A DNA stretch of 64,000 nucleotides. Origin: Sulfitobacter geojensis (GTDB lineage Bacteria > Pseudomonadota > Alphaproteobacteria > Rhodobacterales > Rhodobacteraceae). Shown here piece by piece: positions 8,573 through 17,366 of the stretch. The notes beneath the pieces were generated by a model. The model was not told where the DNA came from. It searched no databases and saw nothing but the letters and a program-made list of their open reading frames with translations. The first letter of the stretch is position 1; each line of letters begins with the position of its first letter. The stretch lies in the NCBI RefSeq assembly GCF_000622325.1, contig NZ_JASE01000005.1, positions 3,410,001 through 3,474,000 of the forward strand, in the 5' to 3' direction. The position numbers and the translations under genes are program-made.

Positions 8573-9480
8573 ACGCCCCCCTTGCGACCGGCCCGTTTGG
8601 GTTCGTCATCAATCAACGCGGGATCGGCATCGCGGATCAACCGGTCTTCACCGCTGAGACAGACAAAGCGTTTGCCTTTCATCCGGCCAATCAGCGTCAG
8701 GCCGACCTGCTGGGCAATCTCCACCCCCCAAGCGGTGAAACCCGACCGCGAGGCGAGCACGGGAATCCCCATCATGGCGGTCTTGATCACCATCTCGGAT
8801 GTCAGCCTGCCGGTGGTGTATAAAATCTTGTCCTGTGCCGCTGCGTCCTCGGACAACATCCAGCCTGCAATCTTGTCCACTGCGTTATGGCGACCGACAT
8901 CCTCCATATAGACCAAAGGCTTGTCACCCTCACATAGCACAGTGCCATGGATCGCACCCGCCTCAAGGTAAAGCGAGGGGGTCCGGTTGATCTTGGCCGA
9001 CAGGGCGTAAAGCCATGAACTGCGAACAGGCGTTTGCGCCAGTGTGACGCCCTCCAGCCCCTCCATCATATCGCCAAAGACCGTGCCGACAGCGCAGCCC
9101 GACGTGCGGGTTTTACGGCGCATCTTGTCTTCGTAATCCGTCGCGCGGACGGTGCGCACTACCACGGTTTCCAATTCTTCGTCATAGTCAACGCGGGTGA
9201 TGTCCTCGTCTGCGCGCAGCATCCCCTGATTGCGCAGAAACCCCAGCGCAAGATATTCGGGATAGTCCCCAATCGTCATCGCTGTCACGATTTCCTGCCC
9301 GTTCAAAAAGATCGTCAGGGGCCGTTCCTCGACCACACGCAGGGTTGTTTCGCGCCCCTCATGATCCACACCGCGCACCGCACGCGTCAGACGCGCCGCC
9401 GCCGGATCGGGCGCTATCAGATAATCGGTAACATCTGGGTCCTGGGCCAATTGTATCCCCCACTGGTTGGCGTTAGGCAT
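8569..9480 (-). CDS. fdhD: Formate dehydrogenase accessory sulfurtransferase FdhD
   Basis: This 303-residue protein carries sulfur from a cysteine desulfurase to the molybdenum cofactor of formate dehydrogenase. Seen: GDYPEYLALGFLRNQG, the Cys loop RTSGCAVG with Cys129, YMEDVGRHNAVDKI and GRLTSEMVIK, all typical FdhD blocks. Only one Cys is present in the loop where E. coli FdhD has a CxxC pair. First gene of the fdhD-mobA-mobB-moeA operon. Its ATG lies just 22 bases from the divergent azlC start, so either the promoter overlaps azlC or translation begins further downstream; the first 30 residues are poorly conserved in style. Confidence 0.93.
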   Translation of the reverse strand: MPNANQWGIQLAQDPDVTDYLIAPDPAAARLTRAVRGVDHEGRETTLRVVEERPLTIFLNGQEIVTAMTIGDYPEYLALGFLRNQGMLRADEDITRVDYDEELETVVVRTVRATDYEDKMRRKTRTSGCAVGTVFGDMMEGLEGVTLAQTPVRSSWLYALSAKINRTPSLYLEAGAIHGTVLCEGDKPLVYMEDVGRHNAVDKIAGWMLSEDAAAQDKILYTTGRLTSEMVIKTAMMGIPVLASRSGFTAWGVEIAQQVGLTLIGRMKGKRFVCLSGEDRLIRDADPALIDDEPKRAGRKGGV

Positions 9481-9502
9481 GGCGTTAACCTAGGGGCTTC
9501 GC

Positions 9503-10219
9503 ATGACCACCACCACCGTGAAATCCGCCTTTCTGAAAGGCTTTGCCGATGGATCGCCATTTATTCTGGTGATCATCCCATTTGCATCACTCTTCGGACT
9601 GCTCGCAACCGAAGCGGGGCTAAGCGTATTGGAATCGCTGGTGTTTTCGCTGGTGGTCATTGCCGGTGCGGCCCAGTTCACCGCGCTGCAACTTCTGCAA
9701 GAAGAAGCGCCTACCGTGATTGTGCTGATCTCTGCGCTGGCCGTGAACCTGCGCATGGCGATGTATTCAGCCTCGCTTACCCCCTATATCGGCTCCGCGC
9801 CGCTGTGGCAGCGGGCCTTCGCCGCCTATCTGACCGTCGATCAATCCTATGTGGTTTCCATCGCCGAATTCGAAAAACGGCCCGAAATGACAGTGCCCCA
9901 GCGGGTTGCTTATTTCTTTGGCGCCGTCGCGACGGTGGCGCCGCTTTGGTACATCTTCACGGTTGTGGGCGCGGTACTTGGTACGCAGGTGCCTGACAGT
10001 TGGGCGCTTGATTTCGCGATTCCCATTACCTTTTTGGCGATGATCGCACCGATGTTTCGCACTCTGGCCCATGTTCTGGCCGCCTTTGTTGCGGTCGTGG
10101 TCAGCCTGCTGGCGGCAGGGGTGCCCTATTCAATGGGTGTGATCATTGGCGGCCTTGCCGGCATGCTTGCCGGTGCCGCGTTGGAAAAATACCTTGAACA
10201 GAAAAGGGGCGGGTCATGA
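9503..10219 (+). CDS. azlC: AzlC-family permease, large subunit of branched-chain amino acid exporter
   Basis: This 238-residue inner-membrane protein has several hydrophobic helices and the AzlC signature AGAAQFTALQLL followed by LRMAMYSASL. AzlC works with the small AzlD subunit to export branched-chain amino acids or analogues. AGGGG 10 bases upstream supports the ATG at 9503. Its last four bases overlap the azlD start (ATGA), showing the pair is one operon. Substrate specificity cannot be read from sequence. Confidence 0.92.
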   Translation: MTTTTVKSAFLKGFADGSPFILVIIPFASLFGLLATEAGLSVLESLVFSLVVIAGAAQFTALQLLQEEAPTVIVLISALAVNLRMAMYSASLTPYIGSAPLWQRAFAAYLTVDQSYVVSIAEFEKRPEMTVPQRVAYFFGAVATVAPLWYIFTVVGAVLGTQVPDSWALDFAIPITFLAMIAPMFRTLAHVLAAFVAVVVSLLAAGVPYSMGVIIGGLAGMLAGAALEKYLEQKRGGS

Positions 10220-10542
10220 TTGATAAATCCACCCTCTGGATCGTGATCATCGGCTTGGGCGTGGGCAGTTTTCTGCTGCGCTTCGCCTTCACCGGTTTCG
10301 TCGGGGACCGCCAGATGCCTGCAGGGTTGCTGCGCCATTTGCGATATACGGCAGTTGCGGTTTTGCCTGCGCTGGTCGCGCCGCAAGTGCTTTGGCCCGC
10401 TGCGACGGGTGGCGAACCCGATCCTGCGCGCCTTGCGGCAGCGGCCGCTGCGCTTGCTGTCGGGTTGCTGACCAAGAACGTCCTCGCCGCGATGTTTGCG
10501 GGGGGACTTACCCTTTACGGGATGCTATATTTATTGGGCTAA
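10216..10542 (+). CDS. azlD: AzlD-family small subunit of branched-chain amino acid exporter
   Basis: This 108-residue membrane protein has about four hydrophobic helices, including the typical RYTAVAVLPALVAPQVL segment (residues 36-52). It partners AzlC, with which it overlaps by four bases. The 3' end overlaps the convergent lipoprotein gene by 12 bases, so no separate terminator fits between them. Confidence 0.9.
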   Translation: MIDKSTLWIVIIGLGVGSFLLRFAFTGFVGDRQMPAGLLRHLRYTAVAVLPALVAPQVLWPAATGGEPDPARLAAAAAALAVGLLTKNVLAAMFAGGLTLYGMLYLLG

Positions 10543-11142
10543 AGCCACTTCGCGCACGGCACCTTTCAAATCGTCAGCATCGTCCTCGAACAATTTGGTT
10601 GTGGTGACGTTTGGAAAGCTTTCGATCTGCGCCATCAGCTTAGTCGGATAATAGGTGCTGGACACCTTTGGCAGCCCGTCAATCTGCGCCAGAATGCCGG
10701 AGGTCGCATTGGCACAAAATGCGCCCGGCACACTGCCATTGGCCTGAACCAGACGTAACGCCTGTTCAGCCTGCGCGGCAGTGACCGGAATTTCCTGCGA
10801 CACGACGTGAAAGGTAGACCGGGCATGGGCGGATTTATACGCCTGTACCCAACCGGGCGTCATCCCGTAAAGCACGTCACCGCGTTCGACCACTCGATCA
10901 TCGCGAAACGATCCGGCAGGGTCAAAGATGACCCGCTGGGAACCGCTGACCATCAGGGATGTATGCCCGCCACCGCCCGTGCGGTTATTGACCATGGTAA
11001 ACACCGTCAACGTGGGCTGACCGGGCGCGCGATAGGCGGCAGCGGCAACTTCCTGAAACGAGCTGTCCCCGCCGGTGTTGGCCGCACATCCCGACACCAA
11101 AGCAACAAGCGCCAGACTGGTAAATAGGCGTTTCACAATCAA
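10531..11142 (-). CDS. Outer-membrane-type lipoprotein of unknown function
   Basis: This 203-residue protein starts with a lipoprotein signal peptide ending in lipobox LVSGC (Cys19); Ala at +2 favours transfer to the outer membrane. The mature part contains VNNRTGGGGHTSLMVSGS and AFCANATSGIL, reminiscent of a papain-like or NlpC-like fold with a His in GGHTSLM and a Cys in GAFCAN; this is only a suggestion. I do not recognise the family with certainty. It ends overlapping azlD and lies downstream of the small cytochrome oxidase gene. Confidence 0.75.
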   Translation of the reverse strand: MIVKRLFTSLALVALVSGCAANTGGDSSFQEVAAAAYRAPGQPTLTVFTMVNNRTGGGGHTSLMVSGSQRVIFDPAGSFRDDRVVERGDVLYGMTPGWVQAYKSAHARSTFHVVSQEIPVTAAQAEQALRLVQANGSVPGAFCANATSGILAQIDGLPKVSSTYYPTKLMAQIESFPNVTTTKLFEDDADDLKGAVREVALAQ

Positions 11143-11299
11143 ACCTCCCCTGTTTTAGCCCCGAACAGAGCTTTCGTAAGGGCGACCCCGAATGTGCAAA
11201 TCGTCACGCAGCACTGCAAAGAATCACGTCTTGCCCATGTCGTTCTTACGAAACCGGCAGGGCGAGCAGCGTGCCGCCTGTATTTTTGGCGCAGACCAA

Positions 11300-11434
11300 T
11301 CAGGTTGCGAAGATTGCCATCAGCACCAACAAAACGATGATTGTGATGGTTGTTTTACTGACAAAAGACATGAACCCGTCGAACATCTTTTGCTGTTCGC
11401 TGTAATCCATAGAGCCATGTTCATGTTCGGACAT
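11300..11434 (-). CDS. aa3-type cytochrome c oxidase small subunit IV
   Basis: This 44-residue product is too short for usual gene calls. It begins MSEHEHGSMDYSEQQKMFDG and ends with one hydrophobic helix (about residues 28-43). The His-rich start, the GSMD..QQ..F.GF element and the single C-terminal helix match bacterial aa3-type oxidase subunit IV (such as the tiny fourth subunit of Paracoccus and Rhodobacter oxidases), which binds the inner-membrane complex and is not needed for catalysis. GAAGGA sits 6-11 bases upstream of the ATG. As is common in the group, it stands away from the main oxidase genes. Confidence 0.82.
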   Translation of the reverse strand: MSEHEHGSMDYSEQQKMFDGFMSFVSKTTITIIVLLVLMAIFAT

Positions 11435-11524
11435 CTGTTCATTCCTTCAGATACTTGGTTTGGCGCTGATTATCTCATTTCAACGCGCCTGTCACGCGGT
11501 CAAAATGCCTCAATCAATCGTGTT

Positions 11525-11998
11525 TTAGCTGACCGCTTCCTGCGACTTTTCCAGGTCCTCGACCAGCCGGAAACCGATACGGTTGGGCTTTGATCCTTCT
11601 TTGGCCTTGGGCAGCGCCCGCAGCATCACACTTAACTGACTGACATGCTGCACCAACTGGGTACGCCCGCCGGTCGGATCGGTGCCGTAAAACGTCACGA
11701 TATCGGGGTCGAAATATCCCATCCCCTCGATACGCAACACACCTGCATCGCCACCGGTAAACCCCATTGCGACCTCGTGTTCGTTATCCAGCTGCTCCTC
11801 AAAGTTCTTGAGATACAGCACGGTCCGCTCATAGGCCCATTGCGCGGCGCTCTTTTTCGCGACCGGTTCTGCCTTTACGGATTTGGGCAGGTTCTCTGCG
11901 CTGGCCTTGGGCTGTTCAGGATCGGAATGTACCTCGTGACAGCGTGGCAAGGCATCGCTTTCCGCGGCCTCCGCTGCGGTTTTGATCTGATTGCCCAT
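11525..11998 (-). CDS. Conserved hypothetical protein, DUF6173-like
   Basis: This 157-residue soluble protein has a low-complexity charged N-terminus (about 1-45) and a compact domain from residue 50 with YERTVLYLKNFEEQLD and a beta-rich core (MGFTGGDAGVLRIEG, FYGTDPTGGRTQLVQH). It resembles the small DUF6173 family found in Rhodobacteraceae; I assign this from memory of the motif. No catalytic residues are evident. It begins 6 bases after the MBL hydrolase stop, so it is probably cotranscribed with it. Confidence 0.7.
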   Translation of the reverse strand: MGNQIKTAAEAAESDALPRCHEVHSDPEQPKASAENLPKSVKAEPVAKKSAAQWAYERTVLYLKNFEEQLDNEHEVAMGFTGGDAGVLRIEGMGYFDPDIVTFYGTDPTGGRTQLVQHVSQLSVMLRALPKAKEGSKPNRIGFRLVEDLEKSQEAVS

Positions 11999-12004
11999 GC
12001 CGCG

Positions 12005-13057
12005 TTACCCCTTGCTTTGATACACCCACGCCCCATCTTCCGCACGCAATGCGCGCGTGGCAAGGCCGCTTTGGTAAAGGTGGCTCAAATGGGCGACCGC
12101 TTCAACCAGTGCCAGACCGTATTCCGCTTCACCTATCTTTCTTTTGAACAAAGGTGAGAAACACTCCGACGCCGACTTTGGCGTGTCGATATAGGCCAGC
12201 AGCCGCTTCAGGGCGCTATGGTGGTTCTCGATCAGCTGTTCCATCCGCTTGGGCAATCCTGTGAACGGCAATTTATGCCCGCCCAGCACCAGATGATCGG
12301 CCCGCGCCAGCGGGGCCAGCCGTTCACAGGCCTCCAGCCATTCGCCAATCGGGTCAGCCATTGGTTCTGTGGGGTGCACACCGACATTGGGGCTGATAGA
12401 CGACAGAATCTGATCCCCCGCGATCACCAGATTGTCGTCCCTGCTCCAGAAGGTAGCGTGTTCAGGTGCGTGACCGTTGCCCATATGCACGTCCCACGTC
12501 CGACCGCCAATCTGGATCGTGTCGTCCTGTTTGATCCGCGTGTAGCCCAGCGGCAAAGGTTCGACGATGTCGCAAAAGTTGAAAGGCCGCTCAGAGGCGC
12601 GTTTGTCCAAAAGGGCAGGATCCATCCCTGACAGTTTATAAAACGCCAGCGATTCTGCTGCGGGTGTTTTTTGTTCGTCCAGGATCAGCATCCGTGCTGT
12701 CAGCCATGCGGTACGCGTGGTGACCAATTCGGCCCCGTGTTCGGATTGGAACCACCCCGCCAGCCCGATGTGATCGGGGTGATGATGGGTCACCACAACG
12801 CGACTGACCGGTTTGCCGCCCAACGGTCCAGCTAATGCCTCCGCCCAGATCGCCTTGGATTTCTTGGACGCAAAGCCCGTGTCGATGATCGTCCAGCTGT
12901 CCCCTTCATCAAAGGCGTAGATGTTGACGTGATCCAGCTTCATCGGCAGCGGCATGCGCAGCCACAAAACGCCCGGGGCGACTTCGATTGCTTCGATGCC
13001 GTGGGCCGGCGGCGTGTCGTGGGGGTAGCGTAAACCGGCAGGTGCGATATCAGCCAT
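12005..13057 (-). CDS. Metallo-beta-lactamase fold hydrolase
   Basis: This 350-residue protein has the dinuclear zinc motif HHHPDH at residues 91-96 (HxHxDH), a later GHAPEHATF His and the metal-bridging Asp in IAGDQIL. The C-terminal extension (about 270-350) is the winged-helix-like tail seen in MBL proteins of the glyoxalase II/LACTB2 type. It starts on the last base of the acyl-CoA dehydrogenase stop (TGATG-type junction), implying a two-gene unit for acyl-CoA or thioester chemistry, for example thioester hydrolysis. The substrate is unknown. Confidence 0.88.
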   Translation of the reverse strand: MADIAPAGLRYPHDTPPAHGIEAIEVAPGVLWLRMPLPMKLDHVNIYAFDEGDSWTIIDTGFASKKSKAIWAEALAGPLGGKPVSRVVVTHHHPDHIGLAGWFQSEHGAELVTTRTAWLTARMLILDEQKTPAAESLAFYKLSGMDPALLDKRASERPFNFCDIVEPLPLGYTRIKQDDTIQIGGRTWDVHMGNGHAPEHATFWSRDDNLVIAGDQILSSISPNVGVHPTEPMADPIGEWLEACERLAPLARADHLVLGGHKLPFTGLPKRMEQLIENHHSALKRLLAYIDTPKSASECFSPLFKRKIGEAEYGLALVEAVAHLSHLYQSGLATRALRAEDGAWVYQSKG

Positions 13058-14769
13058 CAGGACGCCAACGCATCGGTTGTGACGGCGAACAGATCCGCTT
13101 CACCCGCCTGCGCATGGGTCAACAGGCCGGCATGCTCAGGCAGCATCCGCAGGATGTAGAACCGCGCCAGCTTTTCGCGTGGCCCGCCCTTGTCCGCCAT
13201 CGCAGCCTTGAGGTGCAGTTGCGCCCCCAGAACCCGTGCGAAAGCCCGTAGAAAGGGCACGGCACCGGCGAAACGGTTGTTCATGTCATCCTGCGCCACC
13301 AGCCACTCCGTCGCCTCGCGCATGCTTTCGCAGGCCTGCCAGCAGGCATCGGCCATATTGGGGAAATCGGGACGGGCACGTTCGATGTCTTCTTCCATCT
13401 CATCCAGCAGTAGGCCCGCCGCCTCGCCGCCGTCCATCATCTTGCGGGCAACAAGGTCCATCGCCTGAATGCCGTTGGTGCCTTCATAGATCGTGGTCAC
13501 ACGCACGTCGCGGCCGAATTGCGCCGCTGCGGTTTCTTCGATCACGCCCATGCCGCCGTGCACCTGCACACCGGTATGCGCCACGCTACAGCCTGTATCG
13601 GTGCCGAACGCCTTGGCGATCGGCGTCAGCAACGCCGCGCGCGCACGCCATGACGCATCGCCCGTGGCATTGGCCATGTCCAGCGCATAGGCGCAGCTTA
13701 GCCCGATCGCGCGCGCGGCAAATACATCCGCCTTCATCTCGACCAGCATACGGCGCACATCCGCGTGATCCGCGATGCTGCCGGTGCCATCGCCCCCTGC
13801 CCGCCCTTGTTTGCGATCCAGCGCATAGCTCAGCGCATGTTGATAAGCAGCTTCGGCCACGCCGACACCCTGCCCGCCAACACCCAGACGGGCGTTGTTC
13901 ATCATGGTGAACATCGCGGCCATGCCGCCCTGTTCGGGGCCGACCAACCAACCGGTGGCGTTGTCGTATTGCATGACTGCGGTGGGTGACCCGTGCAGCC
14001 CCAGCTTGTGTTCCAGACTGACGGTGCTGACGCCGTTACGCGCGCCCACTGTGCCGTCTGCGTTCGGGATAAATTTGGGCACCAGAAACAGGCTGATGCC
14101 TTTGGTGCCTTCGGGCGCACCCGGCAAACGGGCAAGGACCAGATGGCAGATGTTTTCCGCCACATCATGATCGCCCCAACTGATATAGATCTTTTGTCCC
14201 GAAATCGCGTAAGTGCCATCGCCGTTGTCGACGGCCTTGGACTTCAACGCGCCGACGTCCGATCCCGCCTGCGGCTCTGTCAGGTTCATCGTGCCGGTCC
14301 ATTCACCGGAAATCAGCTTGGGCAGATACAATTCTTTGATCGCATCGGACCCGTGGTGTTCCAGCGCTTCGATCTGGCCCTGCGACATCAATGGGGCCAG
14401 CTGCAGCGAAATACACGCGCCGCTCATCATTTCATTCACCGCAGAGGTCAGGATCATCGGCAACCCCATGCCGCCATATTCGGGATCTGCGCCCATGCCG
14501 ATCCAGCCGCCTTCGGCAATCGCCTTAAACCCGTCCGCAAAGCCGGGCGAGGTGCGCACAACCCCGTTCTCGAGCCGCGCGGGATGCAGATCACCGTTGC
14601 GTTGCAGCGGGGCCAGCACCTCGTCACACAGTTTGCCCGCCTCTTCCAGAATGGCGGCAGTCACATCTGCTGTTGCCTCCTCGAAACGGGTGGTCTGGCG
14701 CAGGGCATCGGCATCCAGCAAAGTGTCGATCATGAAAAGGTAATCTGTCACAGCGGCGCGGTATGGCAT
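13057..14769 (-). CDS. Acyl-CoA dehydrogenase (long, C-terminally extended type)
   Basis: This 570-residue flavoprotein belongs to the roughly 600-residue acyl-CoA dehydrogenase branch that includes DmdC (methylmercaptopropionyl-CoA dehydrogenase). Seen: MNLTEPQAGSDVGALKSKA, KIYISWGDHD, VQVHGGMGVIEE and TTIYEGTNGIQAMDL, the last carrying the catalytic Glu region. Electrons would pass via ETF to ETF-QO encoded at 1021-2667. I chose the ATG at 14769 because AGGAGA lies 8 bases upstream; a reading 15 codons longer lacks a ribosome site. The MBL hydrolase gene follows with a one-base overlap. DmdC itself is possible but not provable here. Confidence 0.9.
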   Translation of the reverse strand: MPYRAAVTDYLFMIDTLLDADALRQTTRFEEATADVTAAILEEAGKLCDEVLAPLQRNGDLHPARLENGVVRTSPGFADGFKAIAEGGWIGMGADPEYGGMGLPMILTSAVNEMMSGACISLQLAPLMSQGQIEALEHHGSDAIKELYLPKLISGEWTGTMNLTEPQAGSDVGALKSKAVDNGDGTYAISGQKIYISWGDHDVAENICHLVLARLPGAPEGTKGISLFLVPKFIPNADGTVGARNGVSTVSLEHKLGLHGSPTAVMQYDNATGWLVGPEQGGMAAMFTMMNNARLGVGGQGVGVAEAAYQHALSYALDRKQGRAGGDGTGSIADHADVRRMLVEMKADVFAARAIGLSCAYALDMANATGDASWRARAALLTPIAKAFGTDTGCSVAHTGVQVHGGMGVIEETAAAQFGRDVRVTTIYEGTNGIQAMDLVARKMMDGGEAAGLLLDEMEEDIERARPDFPNMADACWQACESMREATEWLVAQDDMNNRFAGAVPFLRAFARVLGAQLHLKAAMADKGGPREKLARFYILRMLPEHAGLLTHAQAGEADLFAVTTDALAS

Positions 14770-14898
14770 AGGAAAGTCTCCTGAAAATATCGGTGTGGCT
14801 GGCACGTCAGTCACAGCCCTGCTAAAGGCAATCTCGGCATCAGCATGGAATGCAGCGACGCCCTACCGCAACCTAAACGCCGCGTCAAAGGGGCTCTG

Positions 14899-15840
14899 AT
14901 GGACATCGAAACACTCAGGCTTAGACCGGACGAGGCAGGCATTGCACAGGCCGCTGACCTTTTGTCCGCTGGCGCGCTGGTGTCCTTTCCCACGGAAACC
15001 GTTTACGGATTGGGTGCCGATGCGCGCAACGGCACAGCCGTGGCAGGCGTGTTTGCCGCCAAGGGACGGCCCAGCTTCAATCCGTTGATCGTGCATCTGG
15101 CGCAGACCACCCAGGCGCAGGGTTTTGTTGAGTGGTCCGATGCCGCAGAGATACTCGCCGCCGCGTTCTGGCCCGGTCCACTGACCTTGGTGTTGCCCCT
15201 GAAAGAAGGTCACGGATTATCGTCGTTGGTGACGGCCGGACTGGATACCGTGGCGCTGCGCGTGCCCGCCCACGCGACAGCGCGTCGCCTGCTGGCCGCG
15301 TTCGGCGGTCCGGTTGCGGCCCCCTCTGCCAACCCATCGGGGCGCATTTCGCCAACAACGGCCGCGCATGTCCTTGCCGGATTGTCGGGCAAGATCGCAG
15401 CCGTGCTGGATGACGGCCCCTGTATGGTCGGACTGGAAAGCACCATCGTCGGGCTGACGGGCGACACCCCCATGCTGTTGCGCGCCGGCGGCCTGCCCCA
15501 AGAAGCGATAGAAGCGGCACTTGGTCATCCATTGGCACAAAACAGCGGCCCTGACATCACCGCGCCCGGTCAACTCACATCGCATTACGCCCCCGCAGGG
15601 GCCGTGCGCCTGAACGCGACCAAACCAAAAGGCAACGAATTGTTCTTGGGTTTTGGAAACATGCCCTGTGATCTGAACCTGTCCGCCAGTGGCGATTTGA
15701 CCGAAGCGGCAGCAAATCTGTTTGACTGCCTGCACCAACTCGACGCCAAAGCCCGCCCCATCGCCGTTGCCCCGATCCCCGAACACGGGCTGGGCCACGC
15801 GATCAATGACCGTCTGCAACGGGCCGCCGCACCGCGTTAA
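14899..15840 (+). CDS. tsaC: L-threonylcarbamoyladenylate synthase (Sua5/YrdC)
   Basis: This 313-residue protein uses threonine, bicarbonate and ATP to make threonylcarbamoyl-AMP for the t6A modification of tRNAs reading ANN codons. The YrdC domain covers about 10-200 (FPTETVYGLGADA, KGRPSFNPLIVHL, PSANPSGRISPT, GLESTIVGL); the Sua5 C-terminal domain follows a linker with ITAPGQLTSHYAP. It is the long Sua5-type version. The ATG at 14899 was preferred over one 18 codons earlier because the family starts near the YrdC fold and AAAGGGG precedes it. Its stop abuts the convergent yqgE stop. Confidence 0.94.
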   Translation: MDIETLRLRPDEAGIAQAADLLSAGALVSFPTETVYGLGADARNGTAVAGVFAAKGRPSFNPLIVHLAQTTQAQGFVEWSDAAEILAAAFWPGPLTLVLPLKEGHGLSSLVTAGLDTVALRVPAHATARRLLAAFGGPVAAPSANPSGRISPTTAAHVLAGLSGKIAAVLDDGPCMVGLESTIVGLTGDTPMLLRAGGLPQEAIEAALGHPLAQNSGPDITAPGQLTSHYAPAGAVRLNATKPKGNELFLGFGNMPCDLNLSASGDLTEAAANLFDCLHQLDAKARPIAVAPIPEHGLGHAINDRLQRAAAPR

Positions 15841-15841
15841 G

Positions 15842-16429
15842 CTAGGCGCGCCCCGCCGTTGCGGACAGCACAAGCGGATCAATCCCGAGCGATCCAAGCG
15901 CGGCTTCCCATTTGTCGGCATCCGGTAAATCAAACACGATTTCGGGCGTGGCATCGGCGGTCAACCATCCGTTCTGGGCGATTTCGCTTTCCAGTTGCCC
16001 CGGACCCCATCCCGCATAGCCCAACATCAACAACGCCTTATCGGGGCCTTCGCCCTTCGCGATATCCTCAAGCACGTCCAAGGTGGCGGTCATGCCGAAC
16101 CCGCCCTCGACCCGCAGGGTATGCAAGGCCGACCGATACTCATCTGAATGCAGCACAAATCCGCGCCCCGTTTCGACCGGGCCACCGAAATGCACACCCA
16201 GCTGGTGTTTTGCCGGTCCGAAATCGCGCGAAAGCTGGTCAAGGACATCCGACAGGCCAATCCCTTGGGCGGGTTTATTCACCATCAGCCCCATCGCACC
16301 GTCCTCGCCATGTGAGGACAGAAAGATCACCGAATGCGCAAAACGCGGATCCCCCATGCCCGGCATCGAAATCAACAGCTTACCGGTAAGGGACAAGAGC
16401 GGGGCGGTCATTGAAGGTTTGTCAGCCAT
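15842..16429 (-). CDS. YqgE/AlgH family protein
   Basis: This roughly 195-residue cytoplasmic protein has the family blocks [48 protein letters not shown] and [15 protein letters not shown]. The biochemical role of YqgE/AlgH remains unclear. The start is uncertain: ATG at 16429 gives the usual length, while ATG at 16441 or TTG at 16465 would add 4 or 12 residues and none has a good ribosome site. It is divergent from the DsbD-like gene. Confidence 0.9.
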   Translation of the reverse strand: MADKPSMTAPLLSLTGKLLISMPGMGDPRFAHSVIFLSSHGEDGAMGLMVNKPAQGIGLSDVLDQLSRDFGPAKHQLGVHFGGPVETGRGFVLHSDEYRSALHTLRVEGGFGMTATLDVLEDIAKGEGPDKALLMLGYAGWGPGQLESEIAQNGWLTADATPEIVFDLPDADKWEAALGSLGIDPLVLSATAGRA

Positions 16430-16555
16430 GTCACAAAGCATGCCCGCCCCGCTTGCCTGCGACAAGGGGTTAGCCGGTTTTCGTCACAAATTGACGAAAC
16501 ATCGCTGATGCAATCGTGACTTGGCAGCAATCGGCAATTGGCCCATCTAGGATGA

Positions 16556-17365
16556 ATGTTCAAAAGATGCCTTTCCGCCCTTGCCCTGACCTGCGCGACT
16601 GCCTTGCCCCTGATGGCGGATGACAGTTTCGAAATTCCTGTGACCGGTGAAATCCTGACCGGCTGGCAGCAAAGCGATGGCACCCGTATTGCCGCCGTGC
16701 GGTTAAAACTGTCGCCGGGCTGGAAGACATATTGGCGCAGCCCCGGTGACGCGGGCATTCCTCCGCATTTCAACTGGTCCGGTTCCGATAACCTGCGCGG
16801 TGTCGGCATCACATGGCCTGCGCCTGAGGTTTTCCTGACCGCCGGCATGCGCACCATCGGGTATTCCGGTGATGTGATCCTGCCGCTTACCCTTGCGCCC
16901 CATCGCGCGGGTGATCCCATGACCCTTAAAGCGGAGCTGGAGATTGGCGTGTGCAAGGACATCTGCGTGCCGCACAGCATGTCACTGGACGCCGTATTGT
17001 CCGACAGCAGCGCAAAACCAACCCCGATGATCGCCGCCGCCCTCGCCGCGCGGCCCTACTCCGCAAAAGAGGCAGGTGTGAAAACTGCCACTTGCGCCCT
17101 GAGCCCCACCGAAGACGGGATGCGCATCGAAGCACAGGTCACCCTGCCCTCAACCGGTGGACGCGAGGTCGTGATCATCGAAGCCGGCCAGCCCGGCCTG
17201 TGGTCAAGCGAAACCGAAGTCAGCCGCAATGGTGCCACCTTGATCGCGCAAGGCGAGATTTTGGCCGCTGATGGCGCACCACTGGCGCTGGACCGGTCGA
17301 AAATTCGCATCACGGTTTTGGGTGACAAGCACGCTGTCGACATTCGCGGCTGTACCGCGCGCTGA
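16556..17365 (+). CDS. Periplasmic DsbD-alpha-like protein
   Basis: This 269-residue protein begins with a Sec signal peptide (about 1-21). The mature part matches the N-terminal (DsbC/DsbD-alpha) domain of thiol:disulfide interchange proteins: LSPGWKTYWRSPGDAGIPP and GVCKDICVPHS with Cys133 and Cys137 as the likely redox pair. The transmembrane electron-relay and thioredoxin domains of full DsbD are missing, so it must get electrons from another protein or work only in binding. Similar stand-alone forms occur in Rhodobacteraceae. The 3' end is two bases from the convergent RND pump gene. Confidence 0.82.
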   Translation: MFKRCLSALALTCATALPLMADDSFEIPVTGEILTGWQQSDGTRIAAVRLKLSPGWKTYWRSPGDAGIPPHFNWSGSDNLRGVGITWPAPEVFLTAGMRTIGYSGDVILPLTLAPHRAGDPMTLKAELEIGVCKDICVPHSMSLDAVLSDSSAKPTPMIAAALAARPYSAKEAGVKTATCALSPTEDGMRIEAQVTLPSTGGREVVIIEAGQPGLWSSETEVSRNGATLIAQGEILAADGAPLALDRSKIRITVLGDKHAVDIRGCTAR

Positions 17366-17366
17366 T

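Noticed and set aside
14770-14814. 15 extra N-terminal codons of the acyl-CoA dehydrogenase
   Set aside because: The AGGAGA ribosome site lies inside this stretch, just before the ATG at 14769.
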